From NCBI GenBank assembly GCA_037954325.1, contig JBBMNZ010000035.1:5456001-5520000 (forward strand): 64,000 bases of DNA, written 5' to 3'. The DNA is from Fistularia commersonii. Taxonomy: Eukaryota > Chordata > Actinopteri > Syngnathiformes > Fistulariidae. A program made the position numbers and the translations under genes. Under the pieces are notes generated by a model. It was not told where the DNA came from, searched no databases, and saw nothing but the letters and a program-made list of their open reading frames with translations. Below are positions 13,918 through 25,067 of the stretch, piece after piece. Numbering within the stretch: the first letter of the stretch is position 1; each line of letters starts with the position of its first letter.

Positions 13918-14008
13918 AACCCCCCCACCCCCACCCTCACCCCCCACACACACACACCCACCCACCCACACCCCACACACGCATACATACACACACGCAC
14001 ACACTCAG
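13918..14008. repeat. CA/C-rich low-complexity tract
   Basis: Imperfect CA, CCCA and CACG repeats upstream of the receptor promoter region. The minus-strand frames across it (VCVCVC/GVGG-type) are artefacts of the repeat. Confidence 0.8.
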
Positions 14009-14632
14009 AATTTTGACTCCTTCCAACCAACCCCGCTGACTTACACCGGGTGGGCTCTTAATGCTGAAATAATCCTCCAGTCCACTGCGGCTCCCCTCGG
14101 CCACTACGCACGGACAATGCACGCACACACACATGCATGCGCGGCTGCGCGTGGACGTGCACGCACCGGGTATACATTTGCCAAGCGCACCGCCGGCAGG
14201 AACCCGGACTGATATTCTAACTGTTCTTAACATTTATCACCCCCGATGGAAAGGCGATTTTCCTAGTTTATCGTCCGTTTTTTGTTTTTTTTTTCCTCCC
14301 AAATCTCTCTCCTCTAAAAAATTGCTGACATACCTTTTATCTCGGGCTGGAGAGCCGAATCCTAGTCTTGTTTCTTTTTTTTTTAATTTTTTTTTCCATC
14401 TAATATTAATACATACACTTCTTTTTAAATGACACGTGGAGAGTTGGCATATTTATTTTTTTGATTTTACGAACCCTTTCAGCAGAGACGCCGGCGGAGG
14501 TGGAGGGCGGGATGCGGGCGCAGGCAGGACGGGAGCGCGGACGCGCCTGAGGACGCATCCCGCACCCAAAACCGCGCCGGGGATCGTCCGCACCTTTTAG
14601 GAATAAAGACTTTCAAGTCTCCGTACATTACG

Positions 14633-14672
14633 ACCCCCCCCCCCCCCACACACACACACACACACACACACA
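14633..14672. repeat. C-run plus (CA)n microsatellite
   Basis: About 14 C residues followed directly by a CA dinucleotide run, inside the putative 5'UTR or promoter of adra2c. Length variation here could affect expression, but this is inference. Confidence 0.85.
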
Positions 14673-14795
14673 CCCACCCATCCCCAACCTCCCTCCCTCC
14701 TCTCTCTCCATCTCCCTCTCCGTTATCTTGGGCTCTCTCTTTTTTTTCTTTTTTTTTCTTCTTTTTGCCCTTCTAAGAAGAGACTTGCGCGCAGG

Positions 14796-14870
14796 ATGTG
14801 GAAGATCGCAGATGAGGAGGAGGAAGAAAAAAATGACATTTCTTTATTTCTATTGTTACATTTCCGCTAA
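14796..14870 (+). other. Upstream ORF (24 codons) before adra2c
   Basis: An ATG at 14796 with A at -3 opens a 24-codon reading frame rich in Glu and Leu, ending in TAA at 14868-14870, 119 nt before the receptor ATG. It is not in frame with the receptor. If the transcript starts upstream of it, it could dampen translation of the receptor, as a short upstream peptide frame does in the mammalian beta-2 adrenergic receptor mRNA. Whether it is transcribed or conserved cannot be told from this sequence. Confidence 0.35.
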
Positions 14871-14989
14871 GGTCCTACAAGAGTAGCAATTCTTTTTCGT
14901 TATTTACGCGCACTTAGTATCATTTTTTTTTTTTTTTTTTTTTAATTTATTAAAAGTCCGCACCTCGACTAGAAAAGAGACTCAAAAGG

Positions 14990-16321
14990 ATGGATTTTTT
15001 TAATTTCTCTTCTTTGGAGGACGGGACACAAGAAGGAAACGTCTCCGCGAATTCCACCTCCCCGAGCCAGTACTCCCAGCTCGCCATCTGGGGTCTGGCT
15101 GGACTTGTCAGTTTTCTGATTTTGTTTACAATTGTCGGGAACGTCTTGGTGGTTATCGCGGTTTTGACGAGCAGAGCTCTGAAGCCACCCCAGAATCTCT
15201 TCCTCGTCTCCCTGGCGAGTGCGGATATACTAGTGGCGACCCTGGTCATGCCCTTCTCTCTGGCTAATGAACTTATGGGCTACTGGTTTTTTGGCAAAAT
15301 CTGGTGTGACATCTACTTGGCTCTGGACGTTTTATTCTGCACCTCTTCTATCGTTCACCTCTGCGCCATCAGTTTGGACAGGTACTGGTCGGTGACACAG
15401 GCGGTAGAGTACAACTTGAAGAGGACGCCCAGGAGAGTCAAAGGGATGATCGTGGTGGTTTGGCTGATCTCGGCCGTGATCTCTTTCCCGCCGCTGATTT
15501 CGATGGACCGCAGCAGCAGCGATACCGACCCCCAGTGCATTCTGAACGACGAGACCTGGTACATCCTCTACTCCAGCATCGGTTCCTTCTTCGCCCCGTG
15601 CGTCATCATGATCCTGGTCTACATCCGGATCTACCAAGTGGCCAAGACCAGGACCAGAACGATGTCGGAGAAGAAGAGGGACGTGGATTCCCCGCTGGAG
15701 AACGGGATGGACCAGGTAGAGACGGGCAAAGCCGGGTCGGTAAAGTCGAGCAGGGGGGGAAGCGTGAAAGACGCGGAGAACGGTCATTGCAAAGAGCCTT
15801 TACCCAACGAGCCGAAACACCCGTCCGCGGACCCCAACGACGACCTGGACGACAGCAGCTCGCTGGACGAGAAACCGAAAAAAAGTTCCTCCTCCTCCAG
15901 GAATGACAAGGATTACAAAAAAGACAGGAAGTCCAGCCGCAAAAGCAGCTCCGCCTCTAAACTCTCGAGCCGGAAGTCGTGCGCCAGTTCCAAATCCATG
16001 GATCTGTTTTCCTCCCGCCGCAAACGCCAGAGCACGGTTAACCGAAAGAAAGCCTCAGCCGCTCGTGAGAAACGCTTCACCTTCGTCCTCGCCGTAGTCA
16101 TGGGTGTGTTCGTCGTGTGCTGGTTCCCGTTCTTCTTTTCCTACAGCCTTTACGGAATCTGCCGGGAGTCGTGCAAGATCCCGGAGACCCTGTTTAAGTT
16201 CTTTTTCTGGATCGGCTACTGTAACAGCTCGCTGAACCCGGTCATCTACACCATCTTCAACCAAGACTTCCGCAGAGCCTTCCAGAAAATCCTCTCCATG
16301 TCGTGGAAACGATCGTTCTGA
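14990..16321 (+). CDS. adra2c: Alpha-2C adrenergic receptor, intronless, 443 aa
   Basis: A complete class A GPCR of the plasma membrane that binds adrenaline and noradrenaline; the alpha-2 family couples to Gi/o and lowers cAMP. Visible features: N-glycosylation sequons at N5, N17 and N21; TM1 about 31-59 with GNVLV (N51); TM2 about 66-91 with D79; TM3 with the amine-binding D113 and DRY at 130-132; C106 and C183 as the conserved disulfide pair; TM5 about 189-216 with S195 and S199; a roughly 140-residue third loop (218-359); CWFP at 377-380 in TM6; NPVIY at 416-420 in TM7. The C subtype is chosen because of NDETWYIL before TM5, AKTRTRTMSEKK after it, YSLYGICRE after TM6 and FNQDFRRAF at helix 8, which fit ADRA2C better than 2A, 2B or 2D. 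The start has A at -3 and G at +4, and an in-frame TAA lies 39 nt upstream. A single exon is normal for this family. The third loop has an acidic-serine cluster (281-294), a likely GRK target by analogy with alpha-2A, then a Ser/Lys-rich tract. No frameshift is seen. Subtype is less certain than family. Confidence 0.95.
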   Translation: MDFFNFSSLEDGTQEGNVSANSTSPSQYSQLAIWGLAGLVSFLILFTIVGNVLVVIAVLTSRALKPPQNLFLVSLASADILVATLVMPFSLANELMGYWFFGKIWCDIYLALDVLFCTSSIVHLCAISLDRYWSVTQAVEYNLKRTPRRVKGMIVVVWLISAVISFPPLISMDRSSSDTDPQCILNDETWYILYSSIGSFFAPCVIMILVYIRIYQVAKTRTRTMSEKKRDVDSPLENGMDQVETGKAGSVKSSRGGSVKDAENGHCKEPLPNEPKHPSADPNDDLDDSSSLDEKPKKSSSSSRNDKDYKKDRKSSRKSSSASKLSSRKSCASSKSMDLFSSRRKRQSTVNRKKASAAREKRFTFVLAVVMGVFVVCWFPFFFSYSLYGICRESCKIPETLFKFFFWIGYCNSSLNPVIYTIFNQDFRRAFQKILSMSWKRSF

Positions 16322-17188
16322 AGGGGGTCCCCGCGTGACAGGGTACGCCGCCTGGAAGACGCGCATTTAAACGGTCCTAAACCGTAGGATGAAGCGCTCG
16401 CTCGCGCGCCTCGCTTTCAGGGATCGCTCCGAAACGAAGGAAGGCTTAACGGCTCAAAGGATTGAACAAGGGTACGGCGAAGGGGTTTAAAATAAAAAAG
16501 TGCACTGAACACGTTGACGGATGAGGCCGTTGCTGCTGTAATGTGGGTTTCATCCCGTTCCCTCCCTTCCAATTAACCGATCCTCCCCTTCTTTAGAATA
16601 CGACAGTCAGACTGGTAGGACTTACTGTGATACATGCACGGCCGCGTGGCCGCACCTTGATGAACTACGCCGGCCGGGAGGAATCTATGGAGACAGCTTA
16701 TTTATATCGTGACCTCATTCACCGGATGTAACACCGAGGCCTTGACAATCTCCACAGAAGCTCTTGGATTACGTCTCTATCTTTTTATTATGTCGAATTC
16801 TCTCGTGGACCAATGGGACGAAGGGGCTCCTTGCTTACTGTTTCAGTAGCAAAACTGTTTTTTGTTTTTCTGTAACACGTAGAAAGACTCATCTCTATAA
16901 AAGTCATCCTCGTGCTTCAGCAAACTGTGAGGCGTGGGCAACCATTGGAGCTACAAACACAGTAGCTGAGATGTGTGCTTTTCTTTTTTTTTTTTTTTTC
17001 TTTTCTTTTTCTCAGTGAACTCATAAATATGGCTTTGACTAGATAAAGTGGCCTGAACGCGATGCTCGTGTCACAGGCAATTTCTGCTCCGGGGCGTGAG
17101 TTTGCATCTCCCTCTCCCTTCTGTGAAAATAGATGGGACGGAGCAGCGCTGCTGCTGAAGATGGACACCTGCTGAGGCTTTTGCCGCG

Positions 17189-17222
17189 TGTGTGTGTGTG
17201 TGTGCGTGCGTGTGTGTGTGTG
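17189..17222. repeat. GT microsatellite
   Basis: GT run interrupted by GCGTGCG, in the probable 3'UTR of adra2c. Confidence 0.85.
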
Positions 17223-17344
17223 GATGGATTTTTTTGAAAGGCAACTAAGTGTGTCGTGGAACTGTGCTGTGATCAAGTGAGCTGTAGCCATTAACACATA
17301 TTATCCCAACTACTGCCACTCATTTTGTATGTTTGCCTGCGTGC

Positions 17345-17354
17345 GTGTATGTGT

Positions 17355-17403
<49 letters not shown>
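17345..17403. repeat. Long GT microsatellite
   Basis: About 29 GT units with two GA interruptions, downstream of adra2c. Minus-strand frames reading HTHTHT are repeat artefacts. Confidence 0.9.
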
Positions 17404-17405
<2 letters not shown>

Positions 17406-18159
17406 TGCAAGCCTGCTCTTTTGGAAAAAAAACGGCTTGATTCTCTCTGGTCAACAGTGTTTCTACTCTCCATTCTAATTTCTGTAACATGTTAGTTTTT
17501 TTGGTTGTAACCCCAAAAAACTCAGCCACAGTAAAAACCAAACACCATCAGCTGCTTGCACACAATCGTGCATCCACGCACATTATTGTGATCATGATTA
17601 ACATCGTAGACGCCGACGTAAGTAACTTAACAGTCGTTATTTTCATCTTCACATCGCAAGTGTTTCTAGCCAGAAGGGCTAATGCTTTTTCCCCTCCTGT
17701 AAATACATAAAGACGGTACAGTATTATTGTGTGGTGCCTCATAAATATAAAAAATATATTGTTTGTATAATGACAATGCTTTGATGGAATTTCATGGCAC
17801 ACAAACCTTTGTCCTTTTCTAACATTTTAGAAAAAAAAAAAAAAAAAGATCAGTGTTATCTTCTCTGCTTTGAGCGCATTCGAAACGATCAAAAATAGAT
17901 GACTTCGGCGGCGTGTGGCGAGAATGCATGGCTGTATTCTTACTTGATGTTTATTCTATACTACATTCAAATCACACGCGCCACAAACGTTCACACTGCC
18001 TTGAAATTGGAGTATATGATCAATTGTGGTTTCTCAAGTGCTATCGCTGTGAGGTGGCCTCCTTACATTGTAGTTCAATGGTGAGAAATAATTAGTCGAA
18101 GAATATGCTAGATATGGAGCTATCAAAGGGATTTACAGCCGTTTCAATAAATGTGAAGC

Positions 18160-20460
18160 AGAGGCAAGGCTATGATGTTGATCATTTTAATCTTGGTGAA
18201 ATAATTAATTTGAAAGTGAGCTTATTTTTGCCCTGCCATCAGTCAAGATGAATGAAAAAAAAAAAAAATTGCTTAGCGCCACATTGGGCTAATAGCTTTT
18301 TTTCTCTTGGCAGTTGAGCAGCAACAACAAGTACAAATGACTGGGTTATTCTAAATACTTTATTTTCTCTTCAACGGTAACACAAATCACACAGTCTGTA
18401 AATGTTTTATCATTGCATGTAGCTGATGGTTGCTAAGATTAGCCAACATAAGCTAGTGGTCACACCAGACTTAAAATTGGAGTATGTTTAGTGTGCAAGG
18501 AAGTGAGGTCAAGCATTTAGTTTTATTGTTTGTTTCTTTTGACCTGTCGGAGAAATGTAACTGATTTTACAACATGTGACAAAAGATGCATATGAACACG
18601 TAAGCTGTTGAAACATGTGATCACGTGTAAATATGTATCCATGTGTGAGAGGACAATGGGACTTGAAATAAGAAAAATAGATAGAAATTTGTTTGATTTA
18701 AGGGAAAAAAACAGCCTAATGATGCAAGTATGCAAAATGTGGGTTGATATAAAAGAGTCTATGAAATAAGTAATGGAAACCCACAACATTGTTGCCAAGA
18801 TGATATGTTATCGGTCGAATATTAATGGACTTGAGCCATTTCAAATACTTACTTTGCCATTTATTTTCTTGACAAATTATGGAAGTTTGTTTAGCACCAT
18901 TTTGTAGTATCTATCAATATGAATAAATACAGTTTGGTGAATTCACTTTCCGTCTGGTTCTTACAGTTCAATCTACAACATGAATGTATAAAGATTTGGA
19001 CATTATTCAAACCTGGCAGAGGTCTGAATATGTAATTTCTTCTTTTAAACGCTGGATATTCATGTTTCAGGCTCAGACGGGCTATGAGGTGAAATCTCTT
19101 ATGAAGCATTTGGAATTTAAGTAGCATTTTTATTTCTTGGCTTTAGTACAAAAACTTGGTCAAAGCAAAACTTTGGTGAATGACATTTGCAAATAGGTAT
19201 ATTGAGAGTTTACAACATCTCTTTTATAACTGTGCCTTTTATTTTGACAATCAAGCATCCCTTATCAGCAAGGATAACTATGTCATCCACGGGGAAGAAA
19301 TTAAAATTTGCTCAGATAATTTCACAATACATGCCAAAAATGTAATGTGTTGTATACCCAATCACCTTCCAATGTAACCTCACATTATACTACATCATCC
19401 TGGTGCGACACTGGGACAAAATAAGTCGATCTAGATGTTTGCATTTCCCCACAGAGTGCATTTCCTCTTTATCTGCTATTCTTAATGAGCCATGGACAAG
19501 CTCAAGATCAGTATTCTACCTCAGCTCCAGTGCAGTTGTAATACGCAAACTTTGAAAGCCTTGCGTAACGGCTCAGCCCAAACAATGTTAATTATGTAAT
19601 TGAAGAGCTTGGATGAAATTTAGTAACTACCAGTTGGTAATCTACTTGCGTTCAAAAGGTTTAGAAAATTAGGGGAGAATTGATGAAGTGGCACTTGTGC
19701 ACTTGGCTGTAAAAATCATTGGGACTCACTCACTAACATCAGCTGTAATTAGAAAAAAGAGAGCTGAAACTATTCCTCCTCCATATGAAAATTAATCTTG
19801 GAATTTGATTTTTTTTTTTAAATTAATTTATCTTATTGATACATTAGTGGTGTATTTTCATCACTTTTTACAGCAAAATTTACATATTTATAAAAAAAAA
19901 GGTCAAACTTGGTTGATCATAATGAACCCCCCCCCCCCTATATTTTTCCAGGCCACTGTGACAAATTTTTCCTTTGTCAATGAAATCTTCCACTCATTCC
20001 CCTGCGCTTGAATCCTCATGAAAATATTTTGTCAGCATATGGCACATTCGCTTGAAATGAAAGATGCATCTAAATAGTGCAAAAGGTGGTTGAGTTCACT
20101 GCAAAGTGAACATTATGCAATTTACTTAAAAGGGGAGTATTTATGCCATTATGCCATAGGCACAAAGGTCATGTACCGGGAACGTGTTCTCACGTTAACA
20201 GTGATTTTCTTGTTATCACTTTTACCTCATGTGCTAACGGTATGGCTCCCTTGTAAAGAGCATTTCTTGTTTACTTCCAGAAATAGAAATATCATTTAAT
20301 GTGATTTTGTGTTTGCTCAAAATATCGTGCAGTTAATTTCAGTGCAACCAGTGGGAAAGAGCAGAATTTTTTTTTTTTTTACCCCCGACAACCTATCCGG
20401 AGGCAGTGCCCACGACAATTCAGCTGGATTTTTTTTTCTTTTTTTTTCGTTTGCCATTTT
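18160..20460. other. Intergenic, no gene seen
   Basis: AT-rich unique sequence with A-, T- and C-runs (for example 10 C at about 19927). No coding, RNA or mobile feature could be supported. Confidence 0.45.
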
Positions 20461-20465
20461 GCCAG

Positions 20466-20640
20466 TTATGGCTCAGTTGGTAGAGGCATGCTGGCATCCT
20501 TCGGATTGGAAGGTTGGCATGTTTGATTTTAAATTCCACCGGTTTGTGTGCCAAAGCGTCCGTGAGTGACACGAGACCCAGAGTTTCTCCCGGCGGTCTT
20601 TCTGTTCCAGATCTGGGCCTCTTTCCTACTGTGACGCTCC
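20466..20640 (+). repeat. tRNA-derived SINE-like element
   Basis: The head ATGGCTCAGTTGGTAGAGGC resembles the 5' half and A box of a tRNA. GGATTGGAAGGTTGGCATGTTTGAT sits where the B box is expected. The body with TGTGCCAAAGCGTCCGTGAG and GACCCAGAGTTTCTCCCGG follows the layout of a widespread fish SINE-type repeat (the part usually reading as GTCCTTGAGCAAGACACTGAACCCC). It is not a functional tRNA: the cloverleaf is lost after the B-box region. Confidence 0.6.
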
Positions 20641-20699
20641 AATGTTTGTAATTGTAATAGCAATTAAATTTTGTCAGTCCCTGGTAACCCGGCGTGAAA

Positions 20700-23349
20700 A
20701 TGTATAATAAAAAAATGACAAAGTCTAATGAGTTTAATATTGCAAATGCCTACTGGGATGTAACATCCAGAGAGGAGAGTCTTTTATAGACCGACCAAAA
20801 GATGCGACTGACTTCATGAGTAGTTTAAAGTAAATAAATAAATATTTTGATCTAAATCTAAAACAGATCCCAAGTGAGGGGAATTACATTCCTCCCATGC
20901 TGTATGCAATATACATTTATACAATATATATTTTCCGGGCCACTCCTGCCGCATAGTGTACTTTCATAAAGCTCAAAAGGTAGTTTTGAAAATGCTGTTT
21001 GGTCGCATCGAGTGTGACCCAGTTTCATTTTATGATATTTTCAATTTTCCAACCTGCCGTCGTTTTCAGAATCCCAACAAAAAAGCTATTCTAATACCGT
21101 TCTAATGCTGCAACGAAAGCTCTCAGGTGAAAGCGGTAAGTGTGTTAACTTTAGATTACTCAAGTTCCTGCTTTAGGTTGCCAGAGACGAGGTAAATCTC
21201 TGCCTAAGCTTTGAGTGAAAGAGTGGAATAAAACGTCCACTGATGGGCGGAAAACCATTAAGACCCATGATGTCAGACTAAGAGGACCGGATGATTTCCT
21301 CCAACTTAGACGAAGCATTAAACACACCTTTTGCTCTCGCTCCCTAACCCCACACCCCTTATCCCCCATCGCTTATTAATTTATTCCCCTAAAAAGCTGA
21401 GGAGCGTCACCTCGGCGACCAGGCGGGGCGAGACGTGTCATCCGTGACCTTCACTTGTCAGACCGTCTGCGCTCTCCTGCGTCTGCATGTCTTGCCGATT
21501 GTTTGCTCCGCTGCTGCAAACATAATGCAGCAACCATCGAAAAATTCAAGATCAGATCTAAAAGCAGTCATTAAAACTCCATTAAGAGTCTTTTCAGGGA
21601 AACAGACTCCCATTCAATAGTTTTATGACCATAAGCCGAAATCAGTTTTCCCATCATTTCGCCTCTTCTTTTAACGTAATATTTAAATGTTTAGAGCTGA
21701 TGCCTCACTGTGAGAAGGTTTCAGTGATCAGTAAGGGCCTGTTTTTGCAGACTTTGTATTCCCTGTGTTCTTCCTTAACATCTCCCAGCCATAGAAAATG
21801 AATGAATAGCAATACATGCCAATCTCAGGCTAGAGAGGAACCCACTCACGGGAACTCTGTTACATCGAGAGCTGGGCACAGAGTGGAGTCATTCTATTCA
21901 AATTCATCCCAGATGCTTTGAATAAGTGCTTTTAAGCATTATTAATTTCGCAAGCGGTTTAATCTCCCACCCGCTGTTGACTGACCGTTTTCTTTTTTTT
22001 TTTTTAAGGTCTGCAGTTGTTTTACACAGCACCTTTGCTCTTCCCATGCGAGTAAAACAAACAAGGTTGAATTTGTGGCGATTACATTTCTCACCGCACA
22101 TTCGGTGTAGAGGTTTCTCTGGGCTTTATTGAAAAAGTTGCTGGATTAAATAGATGCACAATGGAAACAAGGGGAGTAAAAATAATCGGGCGACTAGAAA
22201 ATAAAGTTGAATATTTGTCACACTGCTGATAGGAAACTGAAAAAAATATCGCTTGAGTAAATGTGAACAGGTATTTTCTGAGAGAGTGCATCATCAGGAG
22301 ATGGTACTTGACCTTAGAACTTAGAATGCGCACGTCACTCGCACATTGCAGATTTTGTACTTTTATCAGAAACATACTCTAGAAAACGCATTACTGTTTA
22401 TCTCTGTTGAGTTCATTTTGGAAAATGTACTTTAAGGAGATTAAAAGCTTTTTCTTATGGTATTCAAACTATGGCATGTGATTAATGTAAGTATATGTAA
22501 ACGTCACGTCTTTATCGGAGAAGCAATGAAAGTAGTAATAAAAAGGAGTGAAATTGAAATGTGTTTATTTATTAAATGTATTTTGTCATTTTCCATCTGT
22601 GTTTTTTTTTTTCTACTGAGATGAAAGAAGTTGAGATTGTATGAAGATGAGTAGAAAGAGAATACTTAAAGTGATGAAAGGAGGTAAAAGTTTTGCAGCG
22701 TATCAAACAGTAAGATCCTAAACCTCTCTTTCTGAAACCGGTCGCCGGGTGCAACTACAAACATCGGGGAAGAAAAACCACCGCATTGTGGTTGCTGTGC
22801 GCCCGAAAATGTCAATAAATCTGAGGGCCGGAGTTCCCGTGGTAATTCTCTTCATTACCGTTGACATCTGTGTCATTACTTTGTCACTTGCTTACATATG
22901 AAACATAAATTATGGAGGCTTAGCAATTTCTCTTGTCTCTCTTGTTGGCACTGGCGACAGATCCAACTAAGCCTGACCTTAAAATCCCTCATCTTCCCCA
23001 TCTCCCGCTTACGTGTCACAGCAAATATCAGCAGACTGCATGAGTGCTCAGTGGGCGAGGGTGGCAAATCAAGCCAAACCGTAAAGCCGAGCATTTTATG
23101 TATTACGTCGCGGCAATAACTCATAAATCTGTAAGATGTATCCAAAAATGTCGGAGGAATCGGCATACGACATAAGAGTTTATATGTCATCCCTTTCGGG
23201 GAATAAATCTTTTTTTTTTATATTTAGAAAATTGTCCGACTTTTAGATTAGTTGACCGGAGTTATGAGAGTTCATGCAGCACGTTGAGGTATAAACCGAC
23301 TGCGGACGTTCTTTCCTCATTTTTCAAAGATATGATTCTAGCTACCACC

Positions 23350-23387
<38 letters not shown>

Positions 23388-25060
23388 TGAACATCTGCTT
23401 CATCTGTTCTCTTCTCAGTATTTCCTCCACCCACACTCAATCTCCACCTCCAGCCTCACCTGCATTTCATGCGTGTACGTCTTTAGGACAGAGCGAATAC
23501 ATTCAAATTACATAACAGTTCATTGTTTGCGTTTTTGCACAAACCATGAACTGTTTCCACAGCCCCTAATCCAAAAAAAAAGATGCACCGGGTCAACTGA
23601 TATGTGATGATAAAAACAAATTTATGGCAAGAGCAGGATTAAATGAGCCGGTCCCTTTCCCTCTCCCTGCTCTACAGCCAAACAACTTCATTTCTCTCGT
23701 CACTCTCTTTATTTCTCTCTCCTGAGGGAAACGGAGGCAGTTTTGGCGATCTTCGGGTCGTAACACATCGACACCAGCAGCTACCGGACATCAAATTCCT
23801 AAATAAAAGTCAGAGCCGAGAAGAAAAATGATCCGGCAAATTGTGCTACTTGAGGTTTTTGAAGTAGCGGTTGAAAAACAGGGAAACTGTTTAGTCCAAT
23901 TACAATTAAACCAAAATTGATCAGGTTAATCTTTTTCACTTTAGTGTTTAAGCTGTTGAGTCCGCAGATTAACAACAGCCCTGATACCGCTGGCCCCGGG
24001 CAATTTCCGACCTCCTATCTGCCTTGTCACATAAAATCATATACATAGCTTCATCCAGTACACATATTACGTTTTTATGGAAATATAATTTTGGATGGTT
24101 GTTTAATATACGCTTAGGGTGCCCCTTCGAATGGAATTAAAAGGCGGTTTGCTATTTTTCTGCTTGACAGTTTCCAGAGAGCTGGACGCAATCGTACTAT
24201 TTGTGGAGTTCGGCCGAAACGCTGTCTGTTCGTTATGAATGGAAAAAGTAACTTCTGAAGTTTTATAATCTCAAGTGTTATTAATGAATAAAGAAATTCA
24301 CATTGACACGCTGATTTGATCATGTCCCGTTAGGTTTTGTGTTCCAGAAGCTCAATGTTACTCTGTTAAATTGCTTCTTTAAATGATTATTTCAGCTATT
24401 TTCCTTTCCTTCTTTCTTTATGATGTATCCCACTGAGTAAGTTATTTCACTGCAGTCCACTTTATTTTTTGATTTTTATTAACAGATTAATCCAGCACCA
24501 TTCTCGGGGAAAATACTTCTTTGATACGTCAAAACAAGACCGTGGCCTCTGGTCACCCGTAAAGCTTTTAGCTCTTCAAATACAACTTTACTGAATTTAT
24601 TGCTGAACTACGTTGAAACTAGAAGCCGTAGTTAGAAAAATCCTATTTAATTAACTTTGTAAATCCGACAGTTTTCGTAGAATTCGACAGCCCTTGGTCT
24701 CCTACGTTTTATTACTACGAATATGGATATTCCAAATGTTGTTTATATCATAGACATACATGTATTTTTTTCCGTTACAGTTTAGGATCGGCTTCGTCAA
24801 GTGACGTTGTCTTGCACGTGTGTCATTTATGGTTCATTCCAAAATTGTACGTTGATATGCTTCACTCATTGGCACGTCCAACTGTGTGGATCATCTGGTC
24901 CGGGAACATTTCATCCTCCCCCCATAAGGAGCCGGAGTCCATTACCGGGTAAGAGGGATATCTGAATTACCTCAGTTTGCATCTGCACCAAGATATTCAG
25001 CAGATGTACGGATTGGAAGGTGCATGTTCATTGATCTGCTATGACGCTTCCGCAGTATTA
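20700..25060. other. Intergenic, no gene seen
   Basis: Mostly unique sequence. A GT microsatellite lies at 23353-23384. No ORF shows homology that I recognise. The stretches at 21160-21440 and 22860-23120 look free of repeats and could hold conserved noncoding elements, but this is unproven. Confidence 0.4.
23353..23384. repeat. GT microsatellite
   Basis: About 16 uninterrupted GT units. Confidence 0.9.
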
Positions 25061-25067
25061 TGCGATA

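Larger units (their letters stand above)
14400..14989 (+). promoter_or_regulatory. Likely promoter/5'UTR region of adra2c
   Basis: This stretch directly precedes the receptor start and changes from AT-rich to strongly GC/CpG-rich. It holds an E-box CACGTG at 14433-14438 and a GC-box-like GGGCGG at 14505-14510. Next come a C-run joined to a CA microsatellite (about 14633-14672), pyrimidine-rich tracts (14690-14775) and a long T-run just before the CDS (about 14922-14943). No convincing TATA box with a matching start site can be fixed by eye, so the transcription start is unknown. The promoter assignment is an inference from position and base composition. Confidence 0.4.
13900..16480. other. 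GC/CpG-rich block around adra2c
   Basis: CpG dinucleotides are frequent here compared with the AT-rich flanks. The block spans the putative promoter, the whole receptor CDS and the first part of the 3'UTR. It resembles a CpG island over a single-exon GPCR gene. Limits were judged by eye. Confidence 0.45.
16322..18155 (+). other. Probable adra2c 3'UTR with candidate polyadenylation signals
   Basis: No significant ORF follows the receptor stop. AATAAA hexamers occur at 16491-16496 and 18146-18151. A/T-rich sequence with CATAAATAT-like motifs and an A-run (about 17831-17848) lies between them. Two GT microsatellites (17189-17222 and 17345-17403) fall in this stretch. Which poly(A) site is used cannot be decided without RNA data. 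Confidence 0.35.

Noticed and set aside
15332..15787. 151-codon minus-strand frame across adra2c
   Set aside because: It lies antisense to the receptor CDS, shows an Arg/His-rich composition that mirrors GC-rich codons on the plus strand, and has no independent gene signal.
15460..15906. 148-codon plus-strand frame overlapping adra2c in another frame
   Set aside because: It is a shadow of the GC-rich receptor coding sequence; the receptor frame explains all the conservation-type features.
20466..20540. tRNA gene candidate (GGCTCAGTTGGTAGAG)
   Set aside because: After the D-arm-like head the anticodon and T-arm cannot be folded properly, and SINE-type body sequence follows.
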